From: Medicago truncatula
Lineage: Eukaryota; Streptophyta; Magnoliopsida; Fabales; Fabaceae
Reading direction: 5' to 3'
Length of the DNA stretch: 64,000 nt
Assembly (NCBI RefSeq): GCF_003473485.1
Contig: NC_053042.1
Coordinates: 34,190,762 to 34,254,761, forward strand
In this document: in pieces, positions 34,450 to 47,230 of the stretch
Position numbering within the stretch: position 1 is the stretch's first letter
Layout: each line of letters starts with the position of its first letter
Translations under genes and position numbers: made by a program
Notes under the pieces: model-generated
Told to the model about the DNA's origin: nothing
Database searches by the model: none
The model's input: the letters and a program-made list of their open reading frames with translations, nothing else

Positions 34450-35118
34450 TTTCCTCCGTTTTAAAATGAGTGTCGTTTCAACCAAAAAAAATTGTTTTAA
34501 AATGAATGCCACTTTCAGTTTCCAATGCAATAATAACTTTGTTTTTTCAACTGTACCCTCCAATTAGGTTAAATTGCATTTTTGGTCCATTAACTATTTA
34601 GGTAGTATCGCTTTGGTCTCTTTATTAAAATTCGATTTATTTTGGTCTCTTAACTTCTCTATGTTATACATTTTGGTCATTTCCGTTAGTTTTAATTCAA
34701 AAACGTTAGGTTTTCTTTATCTTATTCTTCTCTTTTTCATCTTTATATCATCTCCATCAACCTTCAACAACAAGAATCCCAGAGAAATTCCAGAAGAAAA
34801 TGAAAAAAACCTAACATTTTTGAATTAAAACTAATGGAAAATACCAAAATGTGTAACATAGAGAAGTTAAGGACCAAAATAAATCGAATTTTAATTAAAG
34901 GATCAAAGCGATACTACCTAAATAGTTAAGGGACCAAAAATGCAATTTAACCCTACAATTAATACTCTGCACACTACTTCCAAAGTAATTACTTTAAAAA
35001 CTAACCAATAATTAATAAGGATAATTTGGTAAAATAACCATTATCTTTCTTTTAATCATTGCATTTCTTAATATATGTGTAAACACCTAAAACGACACTC
35101 GTTTTGAAACGGATGGAG
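34450..35118. mobile_element. Stowaway-like element with a nested MITE
   Basis: The imperfect TIRs share CCGTTTTAAAATGAGTGTCG (right inverse CCGTTTCAAAACGAGTGTCG), flanked by TA. The element is split by the Mutator-like MITE at 34567-34952. It is the same end family as 21395-22724. Confidence 0.7.
34567..34952. mobile_element. Mutator-like foldback MITE nested in 34450-35118
   Basis: TIR GGTTAAATTGCATTTTTGG with long arms. The flanks CTCCAATTA and CTACAATTA (8 of 9 bases) form a 9-bp duplication of the host element. Confidence 0.88.
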
Positions 35119-35934
35119 TATAAGATATTAAATGAATTTATAAAGAGTAACACATTTCAATTCTCACCTTACAAATTAGTTTTGTAAGGTTGAATAAGGC
35201 AAAATACATCAACATATTTTAGGTATTCATATTTATTGATTGCACCACTCATTATTCCACACATCAACCTCAATAGTGTTAAACATTCCATAAAACCACT
35301 CATCATTTATACCCACCATGAACCAAACTCAATAATTTTGGATGTGGGGAACCTAAAGATAAAATTCCAAGATGCATTGGCAAAACCAAATTTACCAATA
35401 CAGATGCAAAAACATGTTTTCTGATAAGTAGCATATGTTACGCAGTTCACGGTATACTTCAGGAAGCATTCTCTCGACTTTATCCATATGGGGTTTGTGA
35501 TTGCAACACCCAAAGCACCATTATGTAGGGAGGGATCATGTGTTCGCTCCTAGTGGATCGCATGCAAAATTTCCTTAGCTCCACATTTTCGGAAGGCATT
35601 GAAGGATCCAGGATTTTTAAATAGTGGGGCACCATATAATTTTTTTTATAACATTAATAATTGTCTTCTACAATTTTTCATATTATGGAAACTTTGAATG
35701 GTTTTCTTATTTTGAAAATCAATAAAAATATCTTTTTTTATATAAATAACTAAACAATCTTTTAACCGATCATCTCTCATTCGATTTCGCATCAGATTCT
35801 TGATAATATTCATACTATCAAGAAAGAATTTAAGATATATGATGATATGTGTAGATCAAAAGAGAAATAATTTATAAGTGTAGGTTATGTAGTTAAAATG
35901 TCAACTATTGATACATTATAGTACTAAAAATAAT
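35119..35934. other. Intergenic AT-rich
   Basis: No gene recognised; frames at 35236-35520 overlap on both strands without family resemblance. Confidence 0.35.
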
Positions 35935-36121
35935 GGGTCCTGCTAACCGGTGTCCCCGGAGCACAGGTTAAGCATACCATAAAAGGGAATTATTACCATA
36001 AAAAGAAACTGTTTTTGACATTATTATAAATTAATTACACAATTTCAATGCATTAACTACTATATAATTTCCTTTTTCATATCCTTAACCAATGCTCCGG
36101 GGACACCGATTAGCATTTCCC
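35935..36121. mobile_element. Short Mutator-like MITE, 187 bp
   Basis: Inverted ends GGGTCCTGCTAACCGGTGT and the inverse of ACACCGATTAGCATTTCCC, with a perfect 9-bp duplication AAAAATAAT (35926-35934, 36122-36130). Confidence 0.88.
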
Positions 36122-36423
36122 AAAAATAATAATAGTTTCTAAAAATTTAGTGTAGGCACAAGCACACACATGGATCAACATACATCCATCCCTGTCAGAA
36201 GGTGGGAAATTGGATTTTTATATGTTTTATTAGCAAACATTCTCATTCAATTATTTAATATTATGTAAATTTTTTTGTTTACTTATTTTAAAGTAGATTT
36301 AAATTTTCATAATTTTAGTTAACGATACTTGTATCTAACAAAACTCTACGATATCAAATAACTTTCTTATTTCATTCGTATAAGAAAAAACAAGTGTGAA
36401 ATCGGATTTAACATTAACAATTT

Positions 36424-36737
36424 GGCTTAATTGCACTTTTGGACCCCTATCTTTCTAAAAGTTGCGGTTATGGATCCCTAACTAATTTAAATACAAAATA
36501 GCCCCCTATGTTTTGATTCTTTGGCAGTTTTGGACCCCCAGTCCATTGTTGACTCAGTCAACGCTGACGTGGCACCCTAAGTGAGGTGCCACGCGTCAAT
36601 TTTTTTTTTTTTTTTTTGCCTTGGGGGGTCCAAAACTGCCAAAGAATCAAAACAGGGGGCTGTTTTGTATTTAAATTAGTAAAGGGTCTATAACCACAAC
36701 TTTTAGAAAGATAGGGGTCCAAAAGTGCAATTAAGCC
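36424..36737. mobile_element. Mutator-like MITE, copy 3
   Basis: Same family as 29647 and 30639. The flanks TAACAATTT and TAACAACTT match at 8 of 9 bases. The interior holds a long T run near 36600. Confidence 0.86.
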
Positions 36738-38735
36738 TAACAACTTCTATATTCGACACGTAAGTTTATAAGGGAATTAATAAAAAATGAGAATATGGGG
36801 AAAGAAATTTGATTCAAGCTCGTCAAATAAAAAAAAAAATACTTAAAAGATCATGTGTGCTTGGTCAATATAATTTATGCTAGATCCAACGGTCAATTTT
36901 GTTGGATCACACAATTTCTTAATGCTCTTTGATGTCACGAGAGAAGGAGAGAACAGAAGGGAGTAAATTTTTCAATCTTGGCAACTTCAATAATAAAGTT
37001 GAGGAGAATTTTTTTAAGTGCGAGATTTATAATAGTTGAACATAACTAAAAAAACTAAATTTCCCTTCAACAGTAAAAAAATAAATAACTAAATTTGACG
37101 CTTGAAAGTTAAAACAACTTAATTTAATTTCATGGTATTTATAAGAATTAGTATTATTTCTAGCTTTAAAAAAAATGACATGAGTTTTATCTCAACATGA
37201 TATAATATTTAGTATTCAAGATATTGATGCTAAAAGCTAATCTGAACAATAAATACAATATCTGTAGAAGATTTATTTTCTAAGGTAAAAGTCAATTTTT
37301 TTAAATAAACTATAGATTTATAGAATTTTGATTAATTTTTAATTAAAGTTTGACTCAATTGATTAACGAATCGAATTCAATAAATTAATTATAGAATCGA
37401 GTACACTAGTTTCGTTTATTTTCCTTGCCATCCGCAATACTTATATCGACAGTTAAAGTAAATATATACTCCTTCCGTCTCAAAATACAAGTTAAAATTG
37501 GTCAACAAAAGTTATTGTATTTGATTCAAAAATTATACCAAATACATCATTTTAATTATGTTGACTCATTTTTACTTACATTTTGTATCTATTACATTTG
37601 TACCAAACACCAATTCATATTCATGCATTTGAAATATTGTTAGTTGTTTGATTTTGATTAAATAATCCAGAAAAAATGCACATTTGTTTTGATTATATAT
37701 AATTCAAAATACTAAGCTCGAATCAACATTATATTTTAACGAAACAACCAACAATATCATGTACTCCCTCGTGTCTTAATTATAAACAACATTTGATATG
37801 TTAAGTTTGTTGAATAATTGATGTATTTGATCTATTACACTTGAATCAGTTATTCAATGAATCTAAAAATGATAATTTTTGCACAAGCGAGTAAAAAGAG
37901 TTTTGGATAAACACATGGAATTGGACAAGTGCAAAGCCTTTGCCATTTCCAAGCTCCATCTGTATCAGATGATGATTTGCAACTTCGAAATTATCATCAC
38001 AATAAACCAAGCATAGAGACCCATATTGCGTTAAACTTTTAAACAACCAACATTTGCGTCTATTAAAGAAAAGTTCTAACTCTATAATATGGCGTGCCAA
38101 AACCATCCAAATGAATCACAAATTATAAATTAAATGAAAAGCGTGCATGATCTTAATATTCGCATCAGATTCTGGTTATGTAACAATGATCCGTACCCAA
38201 AGTCAAGAGAACAAATCATAGAACTCACATTCTATCCGATTTAATTCATCCTATAACAACAATCTTAGATGTTTTTTTCAGTTATCGCGCCAATTATTTA
38301 ACATATACCACATAAAGGTGTCAAAATGTGGCACTTGCATTAAACAATCACAGTATAACCAAATCGTTAATCAAACACATAATAATTTAATCATACTTAC
38401 AATAATAAATTAAAAGACATAGGAAACGAATCAAGGAAAATAGATAAAAATTGTTGAACAAAACGCATGTATTTTGCATGTAAACAACAACAACAGATAC
38501 ATCATGAGAGCGATGATGATGACATACATGATACATACAAGTTGCATGCATCATAAATTAAAAAAAAAAAGAAAAAAAAGAAATAAAAAGCTGATTTCCT
38601 GTCTCAGATTTAAACAAAAGGAGAAATTTCAATTTTCTCTGTTCTCTAAAACGGAAACAAAACAAAGAAAGAGAGAGCCAATGGGATCACTCCACGTGTA
38701 CTCTCTCCTTCTATCTCCTCCAATTGTCTGTTAGA
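36738..38735. other. Intergenic, MITE fragments
   Basis: Single-ended MITE-like starts occur at 37467 (ACTCCTTCCGTCTCAAAAT) and 37760 (ACTCCCTCGTGTCTTAATTA). No gene is supported. Confidence 0.4.
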
Positions 38736-39203
38736 TCACAAGTGTAGAAAACGGGCAAGCTGGGTGGGGTTCACAACGCCTTGAAGGTGGGTCCCACCAC
38801 CCTTTAACAACCCTGTCACTTCCACGTACCTTTCTCTCTCCTCCTTCCGATTCTTCATCTCCGTACTCTGACACGGCGTCTCCGTCGCGGCTTCACCTTC
38901 CTCTCCGCTGTCATCCTCCTCCTTCGTCTTCCCTGGGACCCACTGCTGACCCAAAAGCGTCCCCTTGGTTAGGTACTCGTGGGCTAGGTAGCCCGCTAGC
39001 AGCTGATTGGACGGCATCGGCGCTGAACCGGTTTTTGAAAGCGGTTTATCCAGCTTAAGTAATTTTGAACCGGGCCCGGGTATGTTGGGCTTGGGCCTTT
39101 CAAATAGGCTTGTGTCATCTCTTTCTTTTCGCTTGTTGCTTGTTGTTTTGGTGCTAGGTGTCAACACACGCCGAGGGGGTAAACGCATCGTTTTGGTATT
39201 CAT
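38736..39203 (-). CDS. Plant protein of unknown function, 155 aa, single exon
   Basis: One uninterrupted frame, far more GC-rich than its surroundings. The protein begins MNTKTMRLPPRRVLTP, has a basic KRKERD segment, then KPNIPGPGSKLLKLDKPLS, the patterned block SNQLLAGYLAHEYLTKGTLL, an acidic linker, and a C-terminal GLLKGGGTHLQGVVNPTQL block ending ARFLHL. The composition, the block structure and a TATA box about 400 bp upstream support a real gene. I do not recognise a named family. A basic N-terminus could mean nuclear location, but this is a guess. Confidence 0.75.
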   Translation of the reverse strand: MNTKTMRLPPRRVLTPSTKTTSNKRKERDDTSLFERPKPNIPGPGSKLLKLDKPLSKTGSAPMPSNQLLAGYLAHEYLTKGTLLGQQWVPGKTKEEDDSGEEGEAATETPCQSTEMKNRKEERERYVEVTGLLKGGGTHLQGVVNPTQLARFLHL

Positions 39204-39599
39204 GGCTCTCTATCCACATGCCACATCACTACCAACCCATGCCAAAAATAATATAATATTATTTCAAAATAAATAAACAATAGCCCAACGGTAAAGTTTA
39301 TATCATCACGGTGAAAACTGAAAAGTCTTGTGGTAAAAAGTGAGAGGCTAAAAGGGTAAACAGCAAAAAATATAGAGGGTAAAATTGTAATTTGGTGGGA
39401 AAAAACTATGTGGTGGCTAGGGTGAAGAAAATTTTACAGGAGGAGAGGGTGATGAGAGAGAAAGTGTTGCCGGACTCTGGCAATATTTTGAAGAATTAAG
39501 AAAAAATGAGAATTGGGAGAGAGATGGAGAGAAAAGAGAGAGAGATAGGCGAAAATGTGAAACTGACAAGGGAGAGAGAAGAATGCCAAAGGGACGGAG

Positions 39600-39607
39600 T
39601 ATTTATA
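39600..39607 (-). promoter_or_regulatory. TATA box of the 155-aa gene
   Basis: The minus strand reads CTATAAATAC, followed about 30 bases downstream by a CT-rich leader, a common plant core-promoter layout. Confidence 0.5.
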
Positions 39608-39890
39608 GGGGTTGTTCTCCTTAACTACCCTTGAGAAGTTACGTAAATGCCAATATGTTATCAAAATGACTGTGTTGCCCCCAAGGTTTGTCAAAACCGG
39701 ACCGGTCCGGTCCAACCGGGCACCAGTCCGGTCCGGATGAGCTTAAAAACCGGCGTGCAAAAAAACGTCAAAAACCGCTGAACCGGTCTGGAAATTAAAG
39801 AATGGCAGAGATCTGATTTTTGTTTCTTTGGAACCAGAAATGACGAATCTCATTAAATAAAAAATGGATCTTTAAATAAGAAACATAGTT

Positions 39891-39921
39891 GAAGAAGAAG
39901 AAGAAGAAGAAGAAGAAGAAG
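39891..39921. repeat. (GAA)n microsatellite
   Basis: About ten uninterrupted GAA triplets. Confidence 0.95.
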
Positions 39922-40785
39922 GAAATAGATCAAGACAACATAAATAGAGATCAATCAACCATCATGGGTGCAATGGAAATAAAAAATAAAAATAAGAAGA
40001 TGGGAGGGTAAGAAGCCGCTGGAGATGAGAGCTGCAGTTAAGGGGGCGGCTGCAATGAAAGCCGTAGTTTATGTAAAATAAATTTAGGGTTTCATCAAAA
40101 TTTGGGCTTATAAGAGAAGCTCATGTTAATTTTTTTTATAAAATAAAGTAGCCCATTCTTCTATGGAAAATAAAAAGGGAGGTATTTACTTTAAAAAACA
40201 AATAAAAAAAAGGTATTCGTTGGCAACCAATGGTTGGATTTCAATTGAAAGCTGGTCTATGGTTTAAAAAAAAAAACTCTTAACAATTGAGCCAAATATA
40301 TAAGCATTCTTACCAAAAAAAGCCAATGTATAAACAAGTTGTTTAAAAAAATCGCTAAATTACTTACATATTATAATAAATGATTCAAAAAATAATATTT
40401 TTATATATCCAGTCCAACCCCGATCGAACCTTAAAACCTTAAACTCATACCTACGTCGGTTTAATATCCGATCCGATTTTGATTACATGGCCCCTCTTTT
40501 AATGGGTATGGATGCAAAACTTACCATTTTAAGCTTACCATTTTGAACAAGCCAAGGTCGATTTGGGTAAAATAAAATGTACACTTCAATTGCATAACAT
40601 TATTAAAATAACTACATACCAAGTTTTCATCCTTAGCCTAATGCTATAATGATAATGACTAGAATAGACTGGTAACAAGTGATATGAACCTTCAAATACG
40701 TTTATGTTGGACAGATGTTAGTTTGGTAAAATTATCGAGATATTTGATTTTATAGAAACTATGTAGTTTTTATAAAAAAAAATAA

Positions 40786-41163
40786 GGGTAAATACCTCTT
40801 TTCGTCCCTGTAATATTAGCGAACTTCGATTTTAGTCCTGTAAAAAAAAAGATTTAGATTTTGTCCCTGTAATTTCATATTCTTCCACTTTTGGTCTCTC
40901 CTTTCATCAAGTCAACAGAATCTCCATAAATTACGTCCCTGTAATTTCAGATTCCTCCCACTTTTAGTTCTTGTAATTTCAGATTCCTCCACTTTTGGTC
41001 CCTCATTTTATGTGCCATGTATGCAGATTCTTCTTACGTGGTGGAATGAGGGACCAAAAGTGGAAGAATCTAAAATTACAGGGACAAAATCTAAATCTTT
41101 TTTTTTACAGGAACTAAAACCGAAATTTGCTAATATTACAGAGACGAAAATAGGTATTTACCC
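40786..41163. mobile_element. Mutator-like foldback MITE
   Basis: TIR GGGTAAATACCTMTTTTCGT with arms over 100 bp and a perfect 9-bp duplication AAAAAATAA on both sides. Confidence 0.88.
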
Positions 41164-42552
41164 AAAAAATAATGATAGTTTATCGTGATTTTCAGAATCT
41201 CAACGTTAATCTAAAGAGACATTAATATTGTTGAGGAAGATTTTCCTTAAAAAAAAATTGTTGAGGAAGTTTCTTTTCCTTTTTTTCTTTGAGTATATTT
41301 GTTGCTCTCTAGATCTTATCTTTTTATAAAAGGTTTTGGGTTTTTGTAAATAAAAAAGTTTTGGGTTTGGCCAATTATTAAAAAAAATTGCTTGTGGTCA
41401 ATAAATTAAAATATTATACTTTTTAAGTGTGAATAAATGAGAAGTTATGTTAATGACTACCCTCCGCTAAAATGTTTATATCGTAATTTAAATATCTTTA
41501 CCCATCCTTCATATTGTGTAACAGAAATTCGAATCACAATCTTTTCCAAAACTTCGACGTTATTTAAACAATTGAAGTACCTATGTTGATAGAAGATGTG
41601 GATATCCTTACATAGTATATATATTCCTATATGATAAAATTTATTATATATAATTTATAATATTCTTTATTCATTTTACTTTTATAGTAATAATTAAATA
41701 TTCAAGAGAAAGTGGTTGCAGCAGAATGCTTTGTCAATTCACTGTCAAAAACATTTTTTTTCCATTTCTCTTGACAATGCGATATAGCAAATGTTTGATT
41801 AAATTACTCAAAAACATTTTTTCCCATTTCTCATGATTTTACCGAAACTTCATTTTTTTCCCCTTTTCTCATGATTTTACCGAAACTTCAAGTTGAGGTG
41901 TTTATCAAAATTGCAATCGTTCGTCGTGATTCCGATAATCTTAATGTTACTTCAACTTCACATTAATATTGTAGAGAAAGATTTGTTTTTATTTTTAATT
42001 TATTCTACAAAGCCACTATTGGTGTTTAGGTAGTCGATGCTCTATAGATCTTATTATCAAAAACTTTGATTTACACCGATCATTAAACTATTTCAGATTG
42101 TGTAATGAGAGGATCGAAATACTGTTTTTCCCAAGAGTTCAACACTATTTAACCAATTAAGTTACTTCTATTGGATAAAATATGTGGATATATCATACAT
42201 ATTATATTTTGTAAATATGATTTCTTTATTATACACACCATATGATTTATTTATTTCACCTTTATATTGATAATAAAAATTCCAGATTTTTCTTTTCTAT
42301 TTCTAACAATGATTTTAAATGTTTACACACGCAAAATTGATTTAAAATTTATAAAAACAATAACTCATTCTTTCTTTTTTATGAACTTTTGAACTCTAAA
42401 CTTTTGACCCATTAACTAATTTAATAATCTTTAACACAAATCAGTAAAACTATCAAACCCTCTATAATACCTTGTTCCTTTGTTATAACTTATGTTGATT
42501 TTATTTCAATAAATTTGTAGATTTTTGCTAACATATGTAACCTTTAACATAA
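41164..42552. other. Intergenic AT-rich with local duplication
   Basis: No gene. A direct duplication of TTTCTCATGATTTTACCGAA lies at about 41825-41892. The words ATGTGGATAT and CATAGTATATATAT recur near 41600 and 42185, suggesting an older tandem duplication. Confidence 0.4.
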
Positions 42553-44713
42553 CGTTTTTTCTAGATTACCCTCTCTTATTTAGAGGGTATTTACCCCCAT
42601 CATATCAACCAATCAAAATGTAATATACATTGGCAATTTTAAATGTCAAATAAATGAGTCAATTTTTTCAAAAAAAAAAATCAATTTTAATCCTAAGGTA
42701 ACTTTTAATATGTTTAATTTTTATTTAATTATAGATAAGATTACATTATAGGTTCTTTATCTTATTTATTTGTAACACGTTGGTCCTTTATCTTTATTTT
42801 TTTCCGTTTAGGTCTTTTATCTCTCATAAAAGCACATATACATCATTTTTCTCTTTTTCTCATTTTTTTTTATTAAAAAGAAAAACATAATTTTATTTTT
42901 TAAAATATGTTTTTATTAAAAATGAAAAAAAATCCAGAAATATGATGAAGATGTTCATCATCTTCCTTTGAATTTTCATCATCTTCATCTAATCAAAAAA
43001 ATTTATACACAAATATATATCCAAATATCATGAATTAATGTTATGTTCAGCTCAAATCTTCTTTTAAACAAAAAAATTAAAACCCTATAGAGAAAGAGAT
43101 TTAGTTTCATCACAAAAAAAAAGATTTAGTTATATAAATTGTCACACCGTATATTATTATTATTATTATTTTCTAACTCAATATTCAAACCTGACATAAA
43201 AATAACCCCAAAATTGAGAGCAACTTTGCACGTCAATTTTGTTGTTTCTAGAACAATCTTAACTTTCGTAAAGTCTAACCCTTTCGCCAGTGACTAAGCC
43301 TCCACTATCCGCCTTGCAACATTTGTGAAAGTAAGGTTTTAATTTTTGTGTTTAAAAGAAGATTTGAGGTGAATATAACATTAACTCACGATATTTGGAG
43401 ATATATTTTAGTAGAATTTTTTTTGATTTAAAGAAGATGATGAAGATTCAAAGGAAGAAGATGAAGATGATGAACATTATCATATTTCTGGATTTTTTTT
43501 ATTTTTAATAAAAATATATTTTTAAAAATAAAATAATGTATTTTTTAATAAAAAATGAGAAAAAAAAATGTATATGTGCTTTTAAGAGAGATAAAGGATC
43601 TAAACGGAGATGTATATGTTACAAATAAATAAGATAAAAGGACCTCTAATGTAATCCTGCCTTAATTATATTTAGGTGTTCAATCTTAATTAATTTACAC
43701 TACATGATTGGCTTAGAACAATTAAAATTTCACATCAAATTTCTTTCATTTCAATGTCCTTAAATTTATCAATTACATTCATAAAATTTCTTCTTCTCAT
43801 TTTGATTGTTCAATTTTGTCGTTCCAAACTGCCGCATTTTTCAATTTTCGTGAAAATCGTCATCGTTCGTTTGATTCCAAATATCGTGAGAATTGCCGTT
43901 ATTTCCAGAACCACGTCAGGTATGGTGGCTTGATTTTTATTTTCGATTTGATTTTTTTTTTTGTGAGGTAGTTAATTATAACAATTGAGTAAGTCATCTA
44001 TTGTACTTTGAGGACTGCTAGCAGGTGTTGCCGCTTCGATGTTGTGGGAGTTTGCTAGCATTTTTTTCGGTTGCTATTGAAATGGTTATGTCATGAGGCT
44101 TTTGTTCTTTTGTTTGGACTTAAAGGTTTTGGCTGATAGTGAGGCAGATTTATACGTGTTAGCAGATTTTATGAGGTTGACTGCTTTAATAAAAAAAATA
44201 AGTCACGATACCTGACGCAGCTCTAGAAACAACGACAATTCTCACTATAATTGGAAACTGCAGCAGTTTGGAACGACAAAATTGAACAATCAAAATAGGA
44301 AGAAGAATTAAAAAAAAAAAAAACAAGAATTGATCAATAGGGAAGAATAAAGAAGAAGAAATTTGAATGAATGATATGTTTTTGTTCTCACGTTCGGGGT
44401 TATGGAATTGAATAAATTTTATGAATGTAAGTGATGAATTTAAGGACATCCAGATTAAATAAATTTGATTTAAAATTTTATTTGTTATAATTCTTGTAGT
44501 GTAAATTAATTAAGATTGAACACCTTAATATAATTAAATAAAAATTAAAAGTATTAAAGTTACCTTATGATTAAGATTAACTCTTTTATTTTTAGAAAAA
44601 ATTGACTCATTTATTTGACATTTAATGTTGCCTATGTATATTACATTTTGATTGGTTGATATCATGAGAGGATAATTATCCCCTAAACAAGAGAGGGTAA
44701 CGTAGGTCTCACC
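42553..44713. mobile_element. Long foldback Mutator-like element, 2.2 kb
   Basis: Two very long inverted arms run from TTACCCTCTCTT and ATCAACCAATCAAAATGTAA at the outside to GTTTGGAACGACAAAATTGA and GAGAATTGYCGTT near the centre. The loop at about 43925-44205 has no clear gene. Flanking TTAACATAA (42544-42552, 44714-44722) is a 9-bp duplication. The left arm is interrupted by the second foldback at 42734-43661. Without that insert the arms are about 450 bp each. Confidence 0.85.
42734..43661. mobile_element. Foldback element inserted in the arm of 42553-44713
   Basis: The ends GATAAGATTACATTATAGG and the inverse of CCTCTAATGTAATCCTGCC pair, and the arms continue for over 300 bp. TTAATTATA on both sides (42725-42733, 43662-43670) is a perfect 9-bp duplication of host-arm sequence, confirmed by the uninterrupted opposite arm near 44530. 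Confidence 0.9.
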
Positions 44714-45959
44714 TTAACATAATAATAATCATTAATTGCAAAATTTTCTTTATTATTTACCTATTTTCCTGTATTTTTTCAATGAATCAAGAGCGAAGAA
44801 GGCATCAAGCGGAAGGTGTGACATCCCAACTAGGTTGGCACCTCCAACCTCCCACCATCCTCTACCGCCTGCCCATATTTATTAAAAAAAAGAAAAATAA
44901 TTACAAGAGAGGGCCAAACCAAAACCCTCGAAACAAAAGAAATTAATGAAGAAAGTAACAAAGCAACCGATGCCTACGGATATTTATAAGGTTTTTCACT
45001 CAAAAAAAGAGAGATATTATAAGGATTTTTATGAAATAAGATTAAATTATTTAACAAATATTATTGGCAGCATCATTATGATTTTTTGATAAAAATTGCA
45101 GTATCAAAAAATATTATTAATATCAAATTTTATTATACATTATCCAATTATTACAAAGTTTGATCACTAAAATTATTAAATATAGATCCCTAAAAAAACA
45201 TTATGTATAGTTTTTTAAGTGCACTAATTCATTTATGAAAAAAGAAAAACAAAAGGCCGGGGTCATAAACCTAACACAATAAAATAAAAAGACAAGACAA
45301 ATAAGAAGTTTCTGAATGGTTTTATTATTCAAATTGAAACAAAATGTTAATTTGAGCGTTCAAAAGATAGTGCTCATAGCAATCTTCATGATAGATTGCA
45401 AAAAAAATGATTTGTTTGATTGATTGTGTGTACCATAAAAGAAATGCACAATGATCATTTATAGACAAAATTAATCCTATTGGCGAAACCATCACAACCT
45501 ACAAAACCTAGCCATGACTCGCCTAAATCAACTATTCTCGTGGGTAAGGCATGTTTTTTTTTTTTTTTTTTTTTTGCGTTGCTGAGTGTACGTGGCGCCG
45601 CGTATTTGACCTTGTTTCCTCTATCTCGCGACATTTTCCTTTCCCTCGTACATGCGTGCATTTTGCTTCATATCACATTTTCGTGAAAATAGTTAGCCTC
45701 ATCAACGGAGCTATAAACATGGAACACAGGTTATATCGTTGAATTGTCAAGTTTCATGCGCCATTGATTGCTTCTTACACTTTCACGACCTTCATGAACC
45801 TCAGTGAACTTGAAAAAGACTTGCATATGTCATATTTGTCAGTTTTCAATCCGAATAACTTTTGTTTGGCTAACTTGAAATCAACTAAACCTAATTCAGA
45901 TTGTTTCCATTTTTGGCTAATGCCTTAGAATATTTTTAGATCTGAACGACATATATATT
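44714..45959. other. Intergenic
   Basis: No gene. A short GC-richer patch near 44810-44880 and a T run of about 24 at 45552-45575 are the only landmarks. Confidence 0.4.
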
Positions 45960-47230
45960 TACTTACTTTTACCATGGAACTCATTGTGTTGTATGTTAAG
46001 TGTTATTATCTTTAATTCCTCTTCATGGAATAACAACAGTCTCCCAAATTTTGAGACAAAATAGTCTTCTTTCCCCTTACCCGGTAGACTTGCTTTTACT
46101 AGTTCAACTGTTTCTTCTATTCCCAACCCTTGTTTGCAGGTATTTATGGTTCCTAAATGAATTTGCAACATAATTAAACAAACTATTAGAAAATTATTTG
46201 GCAACCCTTATTATGTCAACTAGAATCAAGTTTCTATTCCCTAAGAAGTTTGGTGGTTTGGGGATCAAGAAGTCAAACGAAGCCAATATATCTTTGTTGC
46301 AAATTTCTTAGAAGATCTAGATGCAACTTATTTCTAATAGATAAATCAAGGTTTTTCTTTTTGTAGGAAAAAATGACTAAAGGAATTGTCACTTGGAACT
46401 CAATCATCAAAGCTTGAGATGTTGTCCACCATATGGTTTCATTTTGAGGATATGAATTGTTCCTCTTCCTTGTGTTGTAAAGGATCGATTCATTGGACAT
46501 TTATATGATCATGTTTTCATTTTGTCCAAACCAAAGAAACTCAATGTGAAGTTTGCGACCTTTTTCTAAACAGCCCTTGTTCTTGGGATCTCCTTGCTAC
46601 CCATGTTCCTCGGCATGATATCAAGGACTTGATTTGCAACATGCTTTTTCATATCAAAGATTCACTATGGATTCATAGATTTGAGTAGAATGGACTTTGA
46701 TGTTACCACTTTTTGGTCTTGAATTTGGAAGGAATTCTTAAGTTGGGTAGATTGCCGTAATTATTCTCCTACAATGTCTCTCCTTAATCATAGAAGTATG
46801 GTCTCATCCAATATTTTTTCTTTATGTTTGGATGCTTCGATAATTGTTCATTAATATTATGAGAGCTTGTAACTTCTCTTAATATAGTACATGTGTTATT
46901 TGGTTTTGGTTCATTTAACTTATTTGATTGCGTATAAATTACTCTTTGACCGAAAGACATCATTAACAGTAGTAATTGATCCTTCAATTGAGAATGTGAT
47001 TAACAAAAACAAGCCAAAAGTTGTATGAGGTTTTATTAATACTCCACAAAGTCATTTTAAGTGGCATCCATCTAGAGATGTATATTGTGATAATCATGAA
47101 TGTTTATGGTAGAAGTGTTGGCAATCCTGGGAGATTCCAATTTCGTGATATCATTAGAACTCACGAAGAAATTTGGATCGAAGGCTTTCTTGGCTTTTAT
47201 AGGAGTTTGACTAACATTTAGAATTTGACT
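45960..47230 (+). mobile_element. Degenerate plant L1-type LINE
   Basis: Interrupted frames on the plus strand read KKFGGLGIKKSNEANISLL, the conserved block after LINE reverse transcriptase, and near 47110 VGNPGRFQFRDIIRTHEE, matching the GNPGRxGFGGLIR start of the plant LINE RNase H domain. Many stops and frame changes separate them, so it is an old, dead copy. No 5' part is visible. Confidence 0.7.

Larger units (their letters stand above)
39204..40785. other. Promoter side of the 155-aa gene and intergenic
   Basis: The long CT-rich leader (39420-39570, minus strand) and the TATA box at 39600 belong to the gene below. A GACCGGTCCGGT-rich patch lies near 39700. No other gene is seen. Confidence 0.45.

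Noticed and set aside
34253-34563. 104- and 78-aa frames
   Set aside because: They cross the solo LTR end and a MITE; not genes.
45455-45742. Overlapping frames around the T run
   Set aside because: They depend on Phe/Lys homopolymers from the T run and lack any conserved block.
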